DNA of 64,000 nt from an uncultured Alteromonadaceae bacterium (GCA_947503265.1 CANNDC010000023.1:1-64000), one strand, 5' to 3'; counted from the first letter of the stretch, positions 15,805-24,887 are shown. Notes: generated from the sequence alone by a model not told the origin. Numbers and translations are program-made.

Positions 15805-16716
15805 CTATTTAGTCGAACTCAAATACCAAGCAACTGGTAATTGATGATCAGGTAGTAAAAAAGGTTCACATTTCAATTCTTTCATACCCATTGCTGTCAA
15901 TTTAGAGGTTATTTCCTTCATATCGTCTGCAGAGCTTGCTGCTTTGCGCATTTCAGACAAACGTATAATCGACTCATCAACCTGCTTTTGCATACCTTCC
16001 AACCAAGACAAAATATCTTGTTTTGAATAGGCTTCTCTTTTGATAAATAGTGTTTTAAACCCATGATATAAATGATGATGGATACCTTGAGTACTATTGT
16101 TCACATAATCAGCAAGTAAAGGCTCAACTGCGACGAATTGATCAAAGGTTTTTTTCAACAATGCTTGGTTTTGTTGAAAACTTGCATCTGTGACTGCAAT
16201 GGCTTTTTCGATAAAAGCGAGCTCCTTTACTAATTGTGCGCCATGCAGCTCACTTTTGTTTTTTGAATCTATATAGCCATCCTCAATGTGACAAAGGACA
16301 TGTATATATCCGCCTTTCTTGACCACTCGAGCAGCTTCAATAAAACCTGCTTGCCCAGCGTATTCAATGCCAAATTGACTCACAACTATGTCAAACGTGC
16401 CATCCGAGTAGGGCAAAGCACTAGCTGAGCACACTTTTGTCTGTACTTGAGGTAGACGTTCCTTTAGTTTGCTTAAAGCCTCTGGTGATAAATCGGCTGC
16501 ATGCAAGTCGAATTGTTTTGAACGTGATAAATCGGCAAATATTGATCCGGCACCTGATGCGAGATCAACAATACTTGTGCCTTCAGGATGACTGTCTAGG
16601 CAATGTCGCCAAAATTCCCCCAGTGCTTTGTGTTTCTCACCATTTTTATCTACAAAGACTTCACCCGCAGCGCTTTCTGTCTGCCAATAGTCTGACCATT
16701 TGTCTTTTTGTGTCAT
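15805..16716 (-). CDS. Class I SAM-dependent methyltransferase
   Basis: The 303-aa protein has the SAM-binding motif I IVDLASGAGSIFADL, an acidic motif II (HAADLSPEAL) and the motif IV region DIVSQFGIEY, which together mark a class I methyltransferase of the methyltransf_11 type. The ATG at 16716 is preceded by AGGAAA; a longer frame to 16746 runs into the terminator of the receptor gene and is rejected. Only 18 nt separate the terminator and the start, so expression needs readthrough or a promoter inside the receptor gene. It is probably co-transcribed with the TPR/oxygenase gene. The substrate is unknown. Confidence 0.82.
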   Translation of the reverse strand: MTQKDKWSDYWQTESAAGEVFVDKNGEKHKALGEFWRHCLDSHPEGTSIVDLASGAGSIFADLSRSKQFDLHAADLSPEALSKLKERLPQVQTKVCSASALPYSDGTFDIVVSQFGIEYAGQAGFIEAARVVKKGGYIHVLCHIEDGYIDSKNKSELHGAQLVKELAFIEKAIAVTDASFQQNQALLKKTFDQFVAVEPLLADYVNNSTQGIHHHLYHGFKTLFIKREAYSKQDILSWLEGMQKQVDESIIRLSEMRKAASSADDMKEITSKLTAMGMKELKCEPFLLPDHQLPVAWYLSSTK

Positions 16717-16734
16717 TGAATTTCCTACAGCCAT

Positions 16735-16764
16735 AAAAAAAGGCAAGCCGAAGCTTACCTTTTT
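16735..16764 (-). terminator. Terminator of the 1006-aa receptor gene
   Basis: On the minus strand GGTAAGC and GCTTGCC pair (one G-U) around a UUCG tetraloop (16749-16752), flanked by an A run and followed by at least six T residues. It lies 18 nt after the receptor stop. It separates the receptor from the methyltransferase, perhaps as an attenuator. Confidence 0.85.
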
Positions 16765-16781
16765 ATGCGTTAATTTACAGC

Positions 16782-19700
16782 TTAGAAACTAGCAGTAAAG
16801 TTCACGTAGTATGTACGACCAAATACGTCATAAGTAGCTGGGTATGTATTTGATTGCTCATCGTTGTCACCAATGATTGGTGGCTTCTTATCGAATAAGT
16901 TATCAATACCAGCAGTTACTCGGTAGTTGTCATTGATGTAGTACGTAGTAGACGCATCAAAGTAGTTGAAAGCACCGATACGTTCAACAGTAAACTGAGT
17001 ACCGTCATCGTCATCGAATACTTCGCCAACAAAGCGCCACAATAACTGAACTACGAAATCATCAGTTGTGTACTTGAATGTTGTACGATGCTTGTACTCA
17101 GGAACCGGCTCACCACAATCCGCGCCGAAGTTACCAGCACAAATTACTTTGTCTCCACCAGCAAATGGGCTGAAATCAGACTCTGTTGTGTATGTACCTA
17201 AGTAATCTACGTCTAACGTACCTTCTCCCACTTCCATTTGATAGCTGGCGATCAAATCCCAACCAGTCAAAGTAAGAGATGCAGCGTTTTGAGACGTGTC
17301 AGATACGAAATCAATTGTACCATCTGGACGACGAGTAATTAGGTTACAGAATGCAGAACCTAAACCACCTTCAGGCTTGGTATAACAAGTATTCAAAATG
17401 TTGTTAGTACCAACACCAGAAATCGCATCTTCGATTTCAATGTCGAAGTAATCCAAGCTGAATGTAAAGCCTTCCATTGGTTCTGCTACAAAACCAACAG
17501 TCAATGTATCTGCTTCTTCCACTTGTAGGTTAGGATCACCACCACCTAGTGAACGAACCTGACCAGATGCTGGGTCAATTGCATCAGAGAATACCGCATT
17601 TGCTGGAACACCAGTCGCCAAACACAAGCTTCTCAATGCTGCTTCATCAGCACCAGCAGGCTTACCAGATTCAGAACAAGGATCCGCCGCACCAGGGAAG
17701 CCTTCGCCTTGCGGTGCGAACAACTCACCAATGTTAGGAGCACGTACCGCAGTGTTGAAACCTACGCGGAAACGTAATTCTTCGATTGGAGCCCATGAAC
17801 CGGCAATTTTATAACTGTCAACTGTTCCAGCAGTGCTGTAATCAGCAGAACGGTAAGCTAATTCAAGGTCTAGGATGTCGGCAAATTCCGCACCGTCTAG
17901 AATTGGAAGATATAATTCTACATATTGCTCAGATACGCTGTATTGACCAGCTAGTGCCGGGGCACCGTTGAATCCAGCGATAGTGCCGGCTGCTAAGTCT
18001 TGAGAAGGCAAGAATTCAAACGCTTCTTGTCTGTTCTCGTAACCAATTGCAACACCAACAGGTCCACCTGGAAGTTCAAACCACTCTTCAGTATCACCAG
18101 CAACGTTAATTGAGAACATTTTCTGTTCAAACACTGCAGTCGAAGCAACAGCTGTTTTTAAGAAGTCCGCTGAATCTTGAGAAATATTACCTTCACCAAA
18201 GATATTCAACGGTGAACAAGCGATAGTTGCACCATTATTAGACGTGTCCGAACAACTTGGGTTGCCATTTGCGTCTACTGTTACATTACCGCCTTCAGAA
18301 GCAAGTAATAATGCTTGGTCAAAACGACCACGGTTAACGTTACCTAGCTGAGCCGAGCTATTTAACACTTTACCTGTTTGGTAATACGTGTCGTAAGTCC
18401 AGCTTGAATCACCGATGGCGCCTCGAATACCAACTTGGAACTGGTAAGAGTTAAATGCATCTTCTGAACGACGATTACTAACTTCTTCAAGACGACGGCG
18501 TAAAAGTGCACGTGCGTTATCTGCTATGCCATCACCATCTGTATCGATTAGTGCAGTAGTATCGTTATATCCTTGCACATCATCAGAACCCGCTGATGAA
18601 TCGAAAATACAGTTGGTACATACATTACCTAATTCAGGCATTGTAGGGTCGATCAAGTCGTCACCAAAGATTTTCGCTTCACGAACACCGATACCTACAT
18701 AGTCTGTGTTGTTTCCGCTTAAGAACTCTTGAGATTCAGCTGTTAAGAACGGGTTATTGTCAAGAGAGAAAGTGGTAGTTTGGAAAATAGGTGTTGGTGC
18801 CAACTGTTGTGGTACGCGGCTATCTGTAAACATCGCGCGACCATATAGTTCAGCATTTTCATTCACTTCATACGTACCTAATGCCGTAATCTGGTGACGT
18901 TCTTGAGGTAGCTGAATATAGTTAACCGGTGCGTAGTTATAGAAATCGTTAACATCACCACTAGTTATAAACTGTCTCAATGAACCATCTTGTTCAAAGA
19001 TAACACCATTCGGAAGACCACCGTTGAAGATACCTGCTTGAGGGACACCAGATGAACCACCTGGCTCTAAGCCATCAGCATCAGCGTTATCAAAAAGTGC
19101 TGTGTTAGCAAATGAACGGTCACCTTGGAACAATTCTTCACGGTCTGTGTAGCTCATGTTGAATACAACGTTACCTTTACCATCAGCGAAGTTACCACCG
19201 ATTGTAAAGTCTGCACTCCAGATAGCTGCATCATTTTCGTCTGTTACTTCGTAACCGACGCTAGTTTGTACACCTTCGAAATCGTCTTTAAGAATAAAGT
19301 TGATTACACCAGCAACAGCGTCAGAACCGTATACCGCTGATGCACCACCAGTTAGTACTTCAACGTCTTGGATAAGGGCAGTAGGGATACTGTTGATATC
19401 AACCGCGCCTGCAGAAGTTGTAGGTACAGCACGTGTGCCGTTGATTAGTACTAGTGTACGGTTAACGCCTAAACCACGAAGGTCAACGGTAGCTGTACCA
19501 TTACCCGGGTTGTTAGAAGTACGGTCAAGACCAGGTACTACTTGAGGCAATGTGTTAAGTAACGACTCTGTATTAACAGTAGCGGTAAGAGCAAACTGCT
19601 CTTGGCCGATAGTCGCAACAGGCGCATTCGATACAAAATCAGCCTTACGGATACGAGAACCCGTTACAGCGATTTTCTCTACAGATTCTTCTGCAGCTGC

Positions 19701-19802
19701 TTCTTGTGCGATTACTGTCGTTGAGGTGGCCATTGCTGTTGACGCGGCGCCGACAGCCATAGCTAAGCGAATGGACTTCGCCAACTTGGTATTTGTAAAC
19801 AT
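16782..19802 (-). CDS. Large TonB-dependent receptor (Alteromonadales type)
   Basis: The 1006-aa protein has a signal peptide (MAVGAASTAMATSTTVIAQ), a TonB box (VEKIAVTGSRI), a plug domain with IQDVEVLTGGASAVYGSDAV, and a long barrel ending in a terminal Phe (YVNFTASF). Such receptors are abundant in marine Alteromonadales and usually import carbohydrates, peptides or metal chelates; nothing in the sequence decides the substrate. It has a promoter at 19890-19919 and a strong terminator, then a methyltransferase and a TPR/oxygenase gene. GGGAG lies 8 nt before the ATG. Confidence 0.9.
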   Translation of the reverse strand: MFTNTKLAKSIRLAMAVGAASTAMATSTTVIAQEAAAEESVEKIAVTGSRIRKADFVSNAPVATIGQEQFALTATVNTESLLNTLPQVVPGLDRTSNNPGNGTATVDLRGLGVNRTLVLINGTRAVPTTSAGAVDINSIPTALIQDVEVLTGGASAVYGSDAVAGVINFILKDDFEGVQTSVGYEVTDENDAAIWSADFTIGGNFADGKGNVVFNMSYTDREELFQGDRSFANTALFDNADADGLEPGGSSGVPQAGIFNGGLPNGVIFEQDGSLRQFITSGDVNDFYNYAPVNYIQLPQERHQITALGTYEVNENAELYGRAMFTDSRVPQQLAPTPIFQTTTFSLDNNPFLTAESQEFLSGNNTDYVGIGVREAKIFGDDLIDPTMPELGNVCTNCIFDSSAGSDDVQGYNDTTALIDTDGDGIADNARALLRRRLEEVSNRRSEDAFNSYQFQVGIRGAIGDSSWTYDTYYQTGKVLNSSAQLGNVNRGRFDQALLLASEGGNVTVDANGNPSCSDTSNNGATIACSPLNIFGEGNISQDSADFLKTAVASTAVFEQKMFSINVAGDTEEWFELPGGPVGVAIGYENRQEAFEFLPSQDLAAGTIAGFNGAPALAGQYSVSEQYVELYLPILDGAEFADILDLELAYRSADYSTAGTVDSYKIAGSWAPIEELRFRVGFNTAVRAPNIGELFAPQGEGFPGAADPCSESGKPAGADEAALRSLCLATGVPANAVFSDAIDPASGQVRSLGGGDPNLQVEEADTLTVGFVAEPMEGFTFSLDYFDIEIEDAISGVGTNNILNTCYTKPEGGLGSAFCNLITRRPDGTIDFVSDTSQNAASLTLTGWDLIASYQMEVGEGTLDVDYLGTYTTESDFSPFAGGDKVICAGNFGADCGEPVPEYKHRTTFKYTTDDFVVQLLWRFVGEVFDDDDGTQFTVERIGAFNYFDASTTYYINDNYRVTAGIDNLFDKKPPIIGDNDEQSNTYPATYDVFGRTYYVNFTASF

Positions 19803-19889
19803 GTATGTCTCCCTGGACCACTAATTAATAGTGTGAATTTTTGCCGCTTCTGCGACTTTTTATTAGTAAGGTAGTGAACCTCGACTCGA

Positions 19890-19919
19890 ATAATAACCAC
19901 ATAGTGACTGCTTGGTCAA
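19890..19919 (-). promoter_or_regulatory. Sigma-70-type promoter of the large receptor
   Basis: On the minus strand, the -35 is TTGACC (19914-19919), the spacer 18 bp and the -10 TATTAT (19890-19895), about 85 nt upstream of the ATG. Confidence 0.5.
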
Positions 19920-20338
19920 CTGGTTGTATCAGTGTATTTGCGGAAAGTTCAAATTTTTTTTATATCGATTTAACGTAAAAAAGTAAGTAAATGTTTACGC
20001 CCCTTGTTCTTAAATTATTCCAAAGAAGATAGAAACACGGAATTAATTACCCCAGCACACAAGCTTTAATGAAGTACTAAGATTTTCGTAAGCCATTTAA
20101 ATTCAAGTATATTTCTGCGAGAAGCCCGCCCTTCTTTGATAGTTGGATCATTAACTAATCATCGTCATTATAATTTTTGCATTAGTCACTTATCAAAACG
20201 TTAAATTTAAGGTGCAGATAATTATGTTCGATATATTTAAAGTGGAATTCAGACTTTAGTCTAGTATTCTAAAAATCACGTTATATATTAAGGTGTGTTG
20301 GCTTAAGAGTTATTGAATTAGGTTGCGACGGAGCAAAA
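19920..20338. other. AT-rich intergenic region
   Basis: This stretch separates the divergent receptor and ComFB-like genes. I see no ORF and no strong palindrome. A loose Fur-like sequence near 20155-20175 (TATAATGACGATGATTAG on the minus strand) is too weak to call. ACGGAG lies just before the ComFB-like ATG. Confidence 0.3.
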
Positions 20339-20599
20339 ATGAAGTTAGACGATGACATACATAATTACTATGAACATCTGATTTTAGATCGAATTGTGCA
20401 GTTGAAGTTGGATTCGACTAAGAGTCCAGATTACCTTGCCGACTTATGTTGTTTGGCATTGAATCAAGTTCCACCAAGGTATATTCGATATGAAGTCGAT
20501 ATGGCATTTTATCTTCCACAAAGTGAACGCCAACAAATGGAAATGAACGTCAAGAGTGCCTTAGACAAAGCGATTAAATTTTTAGACGGTAACAAATGA
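20339..20599 (+). CDS. ComFB-like small protein
   Basis: The 86-aa protein resembles the late competence protein ComFB family: a short alpha-helical protein with an acidic start, a cysteine pair (ADLCCLALNQVPPRYIRY) and a C-terminal helix. The segment LALNQVPPRYIRYEVD, with the N-x-x-P-P-R-Y pattern, is the strongest sign. ComFB proteins have recently been linked to cyclic-di-nucleotide binding in other bacteria, but this protein's role is not known. It stands alone and is convergent with the 4.5S RNA gene only 3-4 nt away. Confidence 0.65.
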   Translation: MKLDDDIHNYYEHLILDRIVQLKLDSTKSPDYLADLCCLALNQVPPRYIRYEVDMAFYLPQSERQQMEMNVKSALDKAIKFLDGNK

Positions 20600-20602
20600 T
20601 TG

Positions 20603-20713
20603 GGTGGCGGTCCTCCAGCCACATTCCGGCACATGAGTCGTTTGCTGCGGCTGCTCCCTTCCAGGCCTGACCGGGTTCACAAATTATCATTGCGGAAGGA
20701 CCAAAGGACCACC
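20603..20713 (-). ncRNA. ffs: Signal recognition particle RNA (4.5S RNA)
   Basis: The minus strand holds the conserved SRP domain IV: GGTCAGGCCTGGAAGGGAGC with the flanking GCAGCC, near 20640-20665. The ends GGTGGTCC (5', about 20706-20713) and GGACCGCC (3', about 20606-20613) close the long hairpin. It binds Ffh for membrane protein targeting. The total of about 111 nt matches the 114-nt E. coli RNA. It lies between the convergent ComFB-like gene and the amino acid dehydrogenase gene. Confidence 0.93.
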
Positions 20714-20721
20714 ATAGATAC

Positions 20722-20740
20722 CTTCCAGCGAAACTGGAAG
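20722..20740 (-). other. Hairpin in the 5' leader of pre-4.5S RNA
   Basis: CTTCCAG / CTGGAAG pair around a 5-nt loop, between the ffs promoter and the mature RNA 5' end. It probably shapes the leader removed by RNase P. This is inference from position. Confidence 0.45.
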
Positions 20741-20748
20741 CGGCGCGC

Positions 20749-20777
20749 ATTATGACCAAACCTATGTCGATATGCAA
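20749..20777 (-). promoter_or_regulatory. Promoter of ffs
   Basis: On the minus strand, the -35 is TTGCAT (20772-20777), the spacer 17 bp, and the -10 CATAAT (20749-20754), followed by a GC-rich discriminator (GCGCGCCG), as in stringently controlled stable-RNA promoters. Confidence 0.7.
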
Positions 20778-20806
20778 GCGCAAATACGCTAAATTAGCCG
20801 TTTGAT

Positions 20807-21853
20807 TTAAGCGAACTTTTCTTCGGCAATTTTATCTGCAATCTCATTAGTAGAGCAACCGACTTCATCTGCTCTCTGATAGATTTCTTTGAGACTTGAA
20901 CCAATGTTTTCAATGTGACTGCGCATGGCTTGTGCATTGCTTGAAATTCGCTGATGATAAATATCGATAATACCTCCCGCATTCAGTACATAGTCGGGAG
21001 CATATAAAACCCCTTTATCTTTAAGAATCTGTCCAAAGGAATTATTTTCAAGTTGATTGTTTGCCGCACCCGCGATTACTTTGGCAGATATTTTATCAAT
21101 GCTATGTTGGTTTATTGTCGAGCCCATTGCGCAGGGTGAATACACCTCGACCTGCAAATCAAAAAGCTGTTCTGGACTGACGGCTGTCGCCCCAAATTCT
21201 GACACAACCCTGTCGACGTTATCTTGGTACAAATCTGTAACAAATAGTTCAGCGCCTTCATCGTGTAAGTGTTTAGCGAGTCTGTAGCCAACATGCCCTA
21301 CCCCTTGAATCGCGACCCGCACACCTCGCAAATCAGTTCTTAACTTATACTTTACGGATTCTTTTAAACCAACGAATACACCATAAGCAGTTGAGGGCGC
21401 AGGATTGCCGTCTGCCTGCCCACCGTCTATATTGTATTTCGCATTTAGACCAGACACGTGTTGAGTGTTTTTTGCCATTTCATGAATATCACTCACCGAG
21501 ATCCCTGAATCCTCTGCGGTGATGTAACGTCCATTCATTTGATCGACAAACTTTCCCATACAAGCCATTAATTCGGCTGATTTGTCTGTGCGAGGACTAC
21601 CGATTATGACGGCTTTCCCACCACCTTGAGGTAAATTAGCCATCGCGGCTTTGTATGTCATTCCTTTAGAAAGTCGCAAAACATCATGCAGGGCTTCCGC
21701 ACTGTTAGCATATGGCCACATCCTACACCCACCTAAAGAAGGGCCCAAATTCGTATTGTGAATAGCAATAATGGCTTTTAAACCTGTGGCTTTGTCGGAG
21801 AAAAATTCGACTTGTTCATGGTTATCAAATTCTTTGTGGTCGAAAACTGACAT
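20807..21853 (-). CDS. Leucine/phenylalanine-type amino acid dehydrogenase
   Basis: The 348-aa protein belongs to the Glu/Leu/Phe/Val dehydrogenase family: substrate-site motifs LGGCRMWPY and YKAAMANLPQGGGKAVI, and a Rossmann motif GVGHVGYRLAKHL for NAD. It would oxidatively deaminate leucine, other branched-chain amino acids or phenylalanine. Length fits leucine dehydrogenase rather than the longer glutamate dehydrogenases. It is divergent from an Lrp-type regulator and near phhA, tyrR and maiA, so phenylalanine is a real alternative substrate. GGAAA precedes the ATG. Confidence 0.88.
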   Translation of the reverse strand: MSVFDHKEFDNHEQVEFFSDKATGLKAIIAIHNTNLGPSLGGCRMWPYANSAEALHDVLRLSKGMTYKAAMANLPQGGGKAVIIGSPRTDKSAELMACMGKFVDQMNGRYITAEDSGISVSDIHEMAKNTQHVSGLNAKYNIDGGQADGNPAPSTAYGVFVGLKESVKYKLRTDLRGVRVAIQGVGHVGYRLAKHLHDEGAELFVTDLYQDNVDRVVSEFGATAVSPEQLFDLQVEVYSPCAMGSTINQHSIDKISAKVIAGAANNQLENNSFGQILKDKGVLYAPDYVLNAGGIIDIYHQRISSNAQAMRSHIENIGSSLKEIYQRADEVGCSTNEIADKIAEEKFA

Positions 21854-21954
21854 GGTTGATTTTCCAGCGTGTTTGTTATCGTTAGTGTTAGAGATTAAAT
21901 ACTAGCTTAGTGCACAGAGGACGTTTGTTGCTTAGTTTGGATCTGTTTTGAACA

Positions 21955-21974
21955 AATAGGATATTCATCCTATT
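21955..21974. promoter_or_regulatory. Palindromic operator candidate between dehydrogenase and Lrp-type gene
   Basis: AATAGGAT (21955-21962) and ATCCTATT (21967-21974) are perfect 8-bp inverted arms with a 4-bp AT-rich spacer. The site lies about midway in the 200-bp divergent gap and is a natural binding site for the adjacent Lrp/AsnC protein. Confidence 0.6.
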
Positions 21975-22054
21975 ATTTCTATTGAAAAACAACAGAAATT
22001 TGCGCATGCTGCAAACATGTAATAACAGCATTTCAACAGCACCTTAAAATTACT

Positions 22055-22522
22055 ATGAAGTTTGATAAGTTTGATCGCGAAATCCTTCGTGTTTTACAAC
22101 GCGATGCAACTGTCTCAATGGCAGAATTAAGTCAAAAAGTAGGGCTATCCCACACGCCTTGTTGGCGTCGTGTAAAACGAATGGAAGCGGATGGAATCAT
22201 AAAACAAAAAGTCACTTTGCTGGACAATAAGAAACTTAACTTAGGTGTGTCCGTATTCATCTATGTCACGTTAAAAAATCATGACGGCGAATCTCTAAAC
22301 GATTTTGAGGCTGCTGTGCAAAGTATTGATGAAGTTGTTGAGTGTCATACCACAAGTGGCGATAAAGACTATCTTCTCAAGGTAATTGTAGAAAGCATTG
22401 AGGAATACGAGCATTTGCTGAAAAGTAAATTGACAAATTTGCCGTTAGTTGATCATTTAAGCTCTACATTTGCTTTAAAACAAGTTAAAAACACCACTGA
22501 GTTACCAATTAAAAACCAGTAA
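22055..22522 (+). CDS. Lrp/AsnC-family transcriptional regulator
   Basis: The 155-aa protein has the Lrp N-terminal winged HTH (FDREILRVLQRDATVSMAEL, then VGLSHTPCWRRVKRME) and a C-terminal RAM/ligand domain with VVECHTTSGDKDYLLKVIV. The SHTPCWRRVKRME version is typical of regulators that control adjacent amino acid catabolic genes. It is divergent from the amino acid dehydrogenase with a palindrome between them, so local control by an amino acid is inferred. Its terminator begins inside its own coding end. Confidence 0.9.
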   Translation: MKFDKFDREILRVLQRDATVSMAELSQKVGLSHTPCWRRVKRMEADGIIKQKVTLLDNKKLNLGVSVFIYVTLKNHDGESLNDFEAAVQSIDEVVECHTTSGDKDYLLKVIVESIEEYEHLLKSKLTNLPLVDHLSSTFALKQVKNTTELPIKNQ

Positions 22523-22539
22523 GTCCTGTGGTGTTTTTT
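22487..22539 (+). terminator. Terminator of the Lrp-type gene, left arm inside the coding end
   Basis: AAAAACACCAC (22487-22497) pairs with GTGGTGTTTTT (22528-22538) around a 30-nt loop that contains the stop codon. A T run of six ends the element. Confidence 0.5.
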
Positions 22540-22545
22540 CGCCAG

Positions 22546-23202
22546 TTATTTTACTGCATCGGGCTGATTTTCCGGAAGCGCATCGACGAAGGCTTTTAAC
22601 TCATTACAATTATCGTTGACACGTTTGATGATCGGGTATTTATCCATATCAACACCAAACCTAATAGCATTGTAGACTTGGGGGACGAGACATACGTCTG
22701 CCATGCTTATATCGAAACCAAAGCAATAATCTGCAGCCGTATTCTTTAAGCGTTTCTCGACAGCCACAAAGCCTTTTTCAATCCAATGCCTAGACCAGGC
22801 ATTACGACCTTCAACATCAGAATCGAAAGATGTGGTCAATTGATTCAGTACTCTCAAGTTCGCGAGGGGTTGGATATCGCAAGCTATATCCTGCGTTAAG
22901 GCTCTAACTCTTGCCCTATCTGATTTATGGGAGGGAAGTAAACGTTCTGGATCTGGATAACGCTCATCCAAATATTCCATTATGGCCAATGATTGATTCA
23001 GGAAAATGTCTTCATCATCATCTACGAAAGTGGGAACCAACTGCGAAGGGTTTAACGAAGTATAGTTTTCACTGAATTGCTGGCCACCATCAGCAACTAA
23101 ATGTACTGGATGATATTGATACGTTAGTTCCTTTAAATTTAATGCAATTCGAACTCGATAAGTTGCTGACGAACGCCAATAGCCGTGTAAATGTAAACTC
23201 AT
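22546..23202 (-). CDS. maiA: Maleylacetoacetate isomerase
   Basis: The 218-aa glutathione S-transferase-like protein opens with LHGYWRSSATYRVRIALNLK, which carries the SSAT/RVRIALN motif of maleylacetoacetate isomerase (zeta-class GST). A mid-protein QSLAIMEYLDERYP is also typical. The enzyme converts maleylacetoacetate to fumarylacetoacetate in tyrosine/homogentisate breakdown using glutathione. It is downstream of tyrR and phhA on the same strand. The partner genes hpd, hmgA and fahA are not in the window. Confidence 0.92.
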   Translation of the reverse strand: MSLHLHGYWRSSATYRVRIALNLKELTYQYHPVHLVADGGQQFSENYTSLNPSQLVPTFVDDDEDIFLNQSLAIMEYLDERYPDPERLLPSHKSDRARVRALTQDIACDIQPLANLRVLNQLTTSFDSDVEGRNAWSRHWIEKGFVAVEKRLKNTAADYCFGFDISMADVCLVPQVYNAIRFGVDMDKYPIIKRVNDNCNELKAFVDALPENQPDAVK

Positions 23203-23266
23203 AGTCTAGAACCCTTACTTCAAATATCCTTATGCTCAGTTTAGCAGGCAGATATTGGTTTTATCA

Positions 23267-24796
23267 TTATAATTTAACTGTTTTTTTATTGATTCCGTAC
23301 TCGCGCAGTTTATTCGCAATGGCGGTGTGACTGAGGCCTAACTTTTTAGCTAATTGACGAGTACTTGGGTAGAAGGGATAAAGTCTTTTTAACAAGCTCT
23401 TTTCGTAACGTTTAACTTCTTCTTCGAGAGTCCCTTCAAATTCTTCGGGGGTATCAGATTCAATTCCGGCTGAACGCGGTAATTGAATATGATCTTTACT
23501 CATCTCATTTCCGTCTAACAAGGATACCGCTCTGTATATTACGTTATCTAGCTGCCTGACATTTCCGGGCCAAGAGTAATTTTGCAAATATTCAACACAA
23601 GATTTACTCATTTTGGGTGGTCTACGACCTAACTTCACACTGTGTTGTTTCAAAAATCTATCTGCCAAGGGAATAATATCTGATTTGCGGTCAATTAATG
23701 GTGGAACATGCAAGTTGAGCACATTCATTCGGTAGTAAAGCTCTTCTCTAAACTTGCCTTCCTCTATTAATCTGACTAAATCTTTTTGCGTAGTGCAAAT
23801 GATTCGCACATCCAAATTTATCAATTCTTCGCTATTAACCCGCTGAAATACACCCGACTGCAATACTTGTATTAACGCCGCTTGCAATTGTAATGGCATA
23901 TCCGCTATTTCATCTAAAAATAATGTACCTCCCTGAGCTTGTTCCAAGGCCCCGGCCCTTCCTCCTTGATGTCCCAATAGCTCACCAAGAGCATCAGTAA
24001 GTGTGGAACAATTGAACACTACGAATTCATTGGAAGCTCTCCGGCTTGCATCATGACAAGCTTTGGCCAGCATACCTTTGCCTGTTCCAGTATCTCCATA
24101 CATAAGAATGGGTTCATCAAGTTCAGACATTCGCGTCGCTTCCTTAATTACCCGTTTCATTGCTGTGCTATTTGCCTGAATAGACGCAAAGCTGTCTTTG
24201 CTGACCTGATGAAATACCGTTAGTTGCTGGCCGAGTCTAAATTCAGATTTCAGCATAAGTAATGCACCAGCTAAAATAGAACCGCCATCAGCATCCGGCA
24301 CTTTTACGGGTAATATATCGGCTAAGAAATCTTGCTCAATAAAACTGACTTTTTGTGTTTTGCTAGAGACATCTTTGGAGTCCAACCATTTGAGATAGTT
24401 AAAGCCACGAACAAAATCTCCGATGTCTCTTCCCAACAATGCGTTTGCTTGTCGTTCTGTGCTGATTAAAACTGCGTCATTGACCAGTAATATTCGACCT
24501 CTGGTATCAACAGAAAATATAGGGTCTGGTAAAGTCTGTAGCAATGCTCTTAATTGATTTTGCTCGCGTTCGATTGGCATGAATGGCGTCGTTTTAACGT
24601 CATCGATTCCTTTCAAACGTCGAATTTCTGGCATCAAATGCTGAAAATCAGCAAATTCAATATTCGGAAAATTGAGAAAAATCTTCCCTGCGATATCTAT
24701 TTCGATGCCTCGTAAATCAATTTCATAATTGACTAAGATATCGAGAACGTCCTGAGCGATGCCAAGTCTATCTTGGCAAATTATTTCCAACCGCAT
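23267..24796 (-). CDS. tyrR: TyrR-type aromatic amino acid regulator
   Basis: The protein of about 509 aa follows TyrR order: N-terminal ACT domain (MRLEIICQDRLGIAQDVLD), a PAS domain, an AAA+ domain with Walker A GDTGTGKGM, and a C-terminal Fis-like HTH (STRQLAKKLGLSHTAIANKL). The GAFTGA loop needed to act with sigma-54 is absent, as in E. coli TyrR, which works with sigma-70. The ATG at 24796 matches the family start; a longer frame to 24814 adds six unrelated residues. A TyrR box at 24829-24846 suggests autoregulation. Confidence 0.92.
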   Translation of the reverse strand: MRLEIICQDRLGIAQDVLDILVNYEIDLRGIEIDIAGKIFLNFPNIEFADFQHLMPEIRRLKGIDDVKTTPFMPIEREQNQLRALLQTLPDPIFSVDTRGRILLVNDAVLISTERQANALLGRDIGDFVRGFNYLKWLDSKDVSSKTQKVSFIEQDFLADILPVKVPDADGGSILAGALLMLKSEFRLGQQLTVFHQVSKDSFASIQANSTAMKRVIKEATRMSELDEPILMYGDTGTGKGMLAKACHDASRRASNEFVVFNCSTLTDALGELLGHQGGRAGALEQAQGGTLFLDEIADMPLQLQAALIQVLQSGVFQRVNSEELINLDVRIICTTQKDLVRLIEEGKFREELYYRMNVLNLHVPPLIDRKSDIIPLADRFLKQHSVKLGRRPPKMSKSCVEYLQNYSWPGNVRQLDNVIYRAVSLLDGNEMSKDHIQLPRSAGIESDTPEEFEGTLEEEVKRYEKSLLKRLYPFYPSTRQLAKKLGLSHTAIANKLREYGINKKTVKL

Positions 24797-24828
24797 TAAC
24801 TGTAAAAACCCCAATAATATTCCGAAGG

Positions 24829-24846
24829 TGTAAAGAGATTATTACA
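24829..24846. promoter_or_regulatory. TyrR box upstream of tyrR
   Basis: TGTAAA-N6-ATTACA, 18 bp, against the consensus TGTAAA-N6-TTTACA. It lies 32 bp upstream of the tyrR ATG in the phhA-tyrR gap. Confidence 0.7.
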
Positions 24847-24887
24847 ATTTTATCTAACTGTCTCTATTTTTAAGATGGTCTACATAA

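Noticed and set aside
20150..20180. Fur-box-like sequence upstream of the large receptor
   Set aside because: Only a loose match to the hexamer pattern and about 350 bp from the ATG; not supportable.
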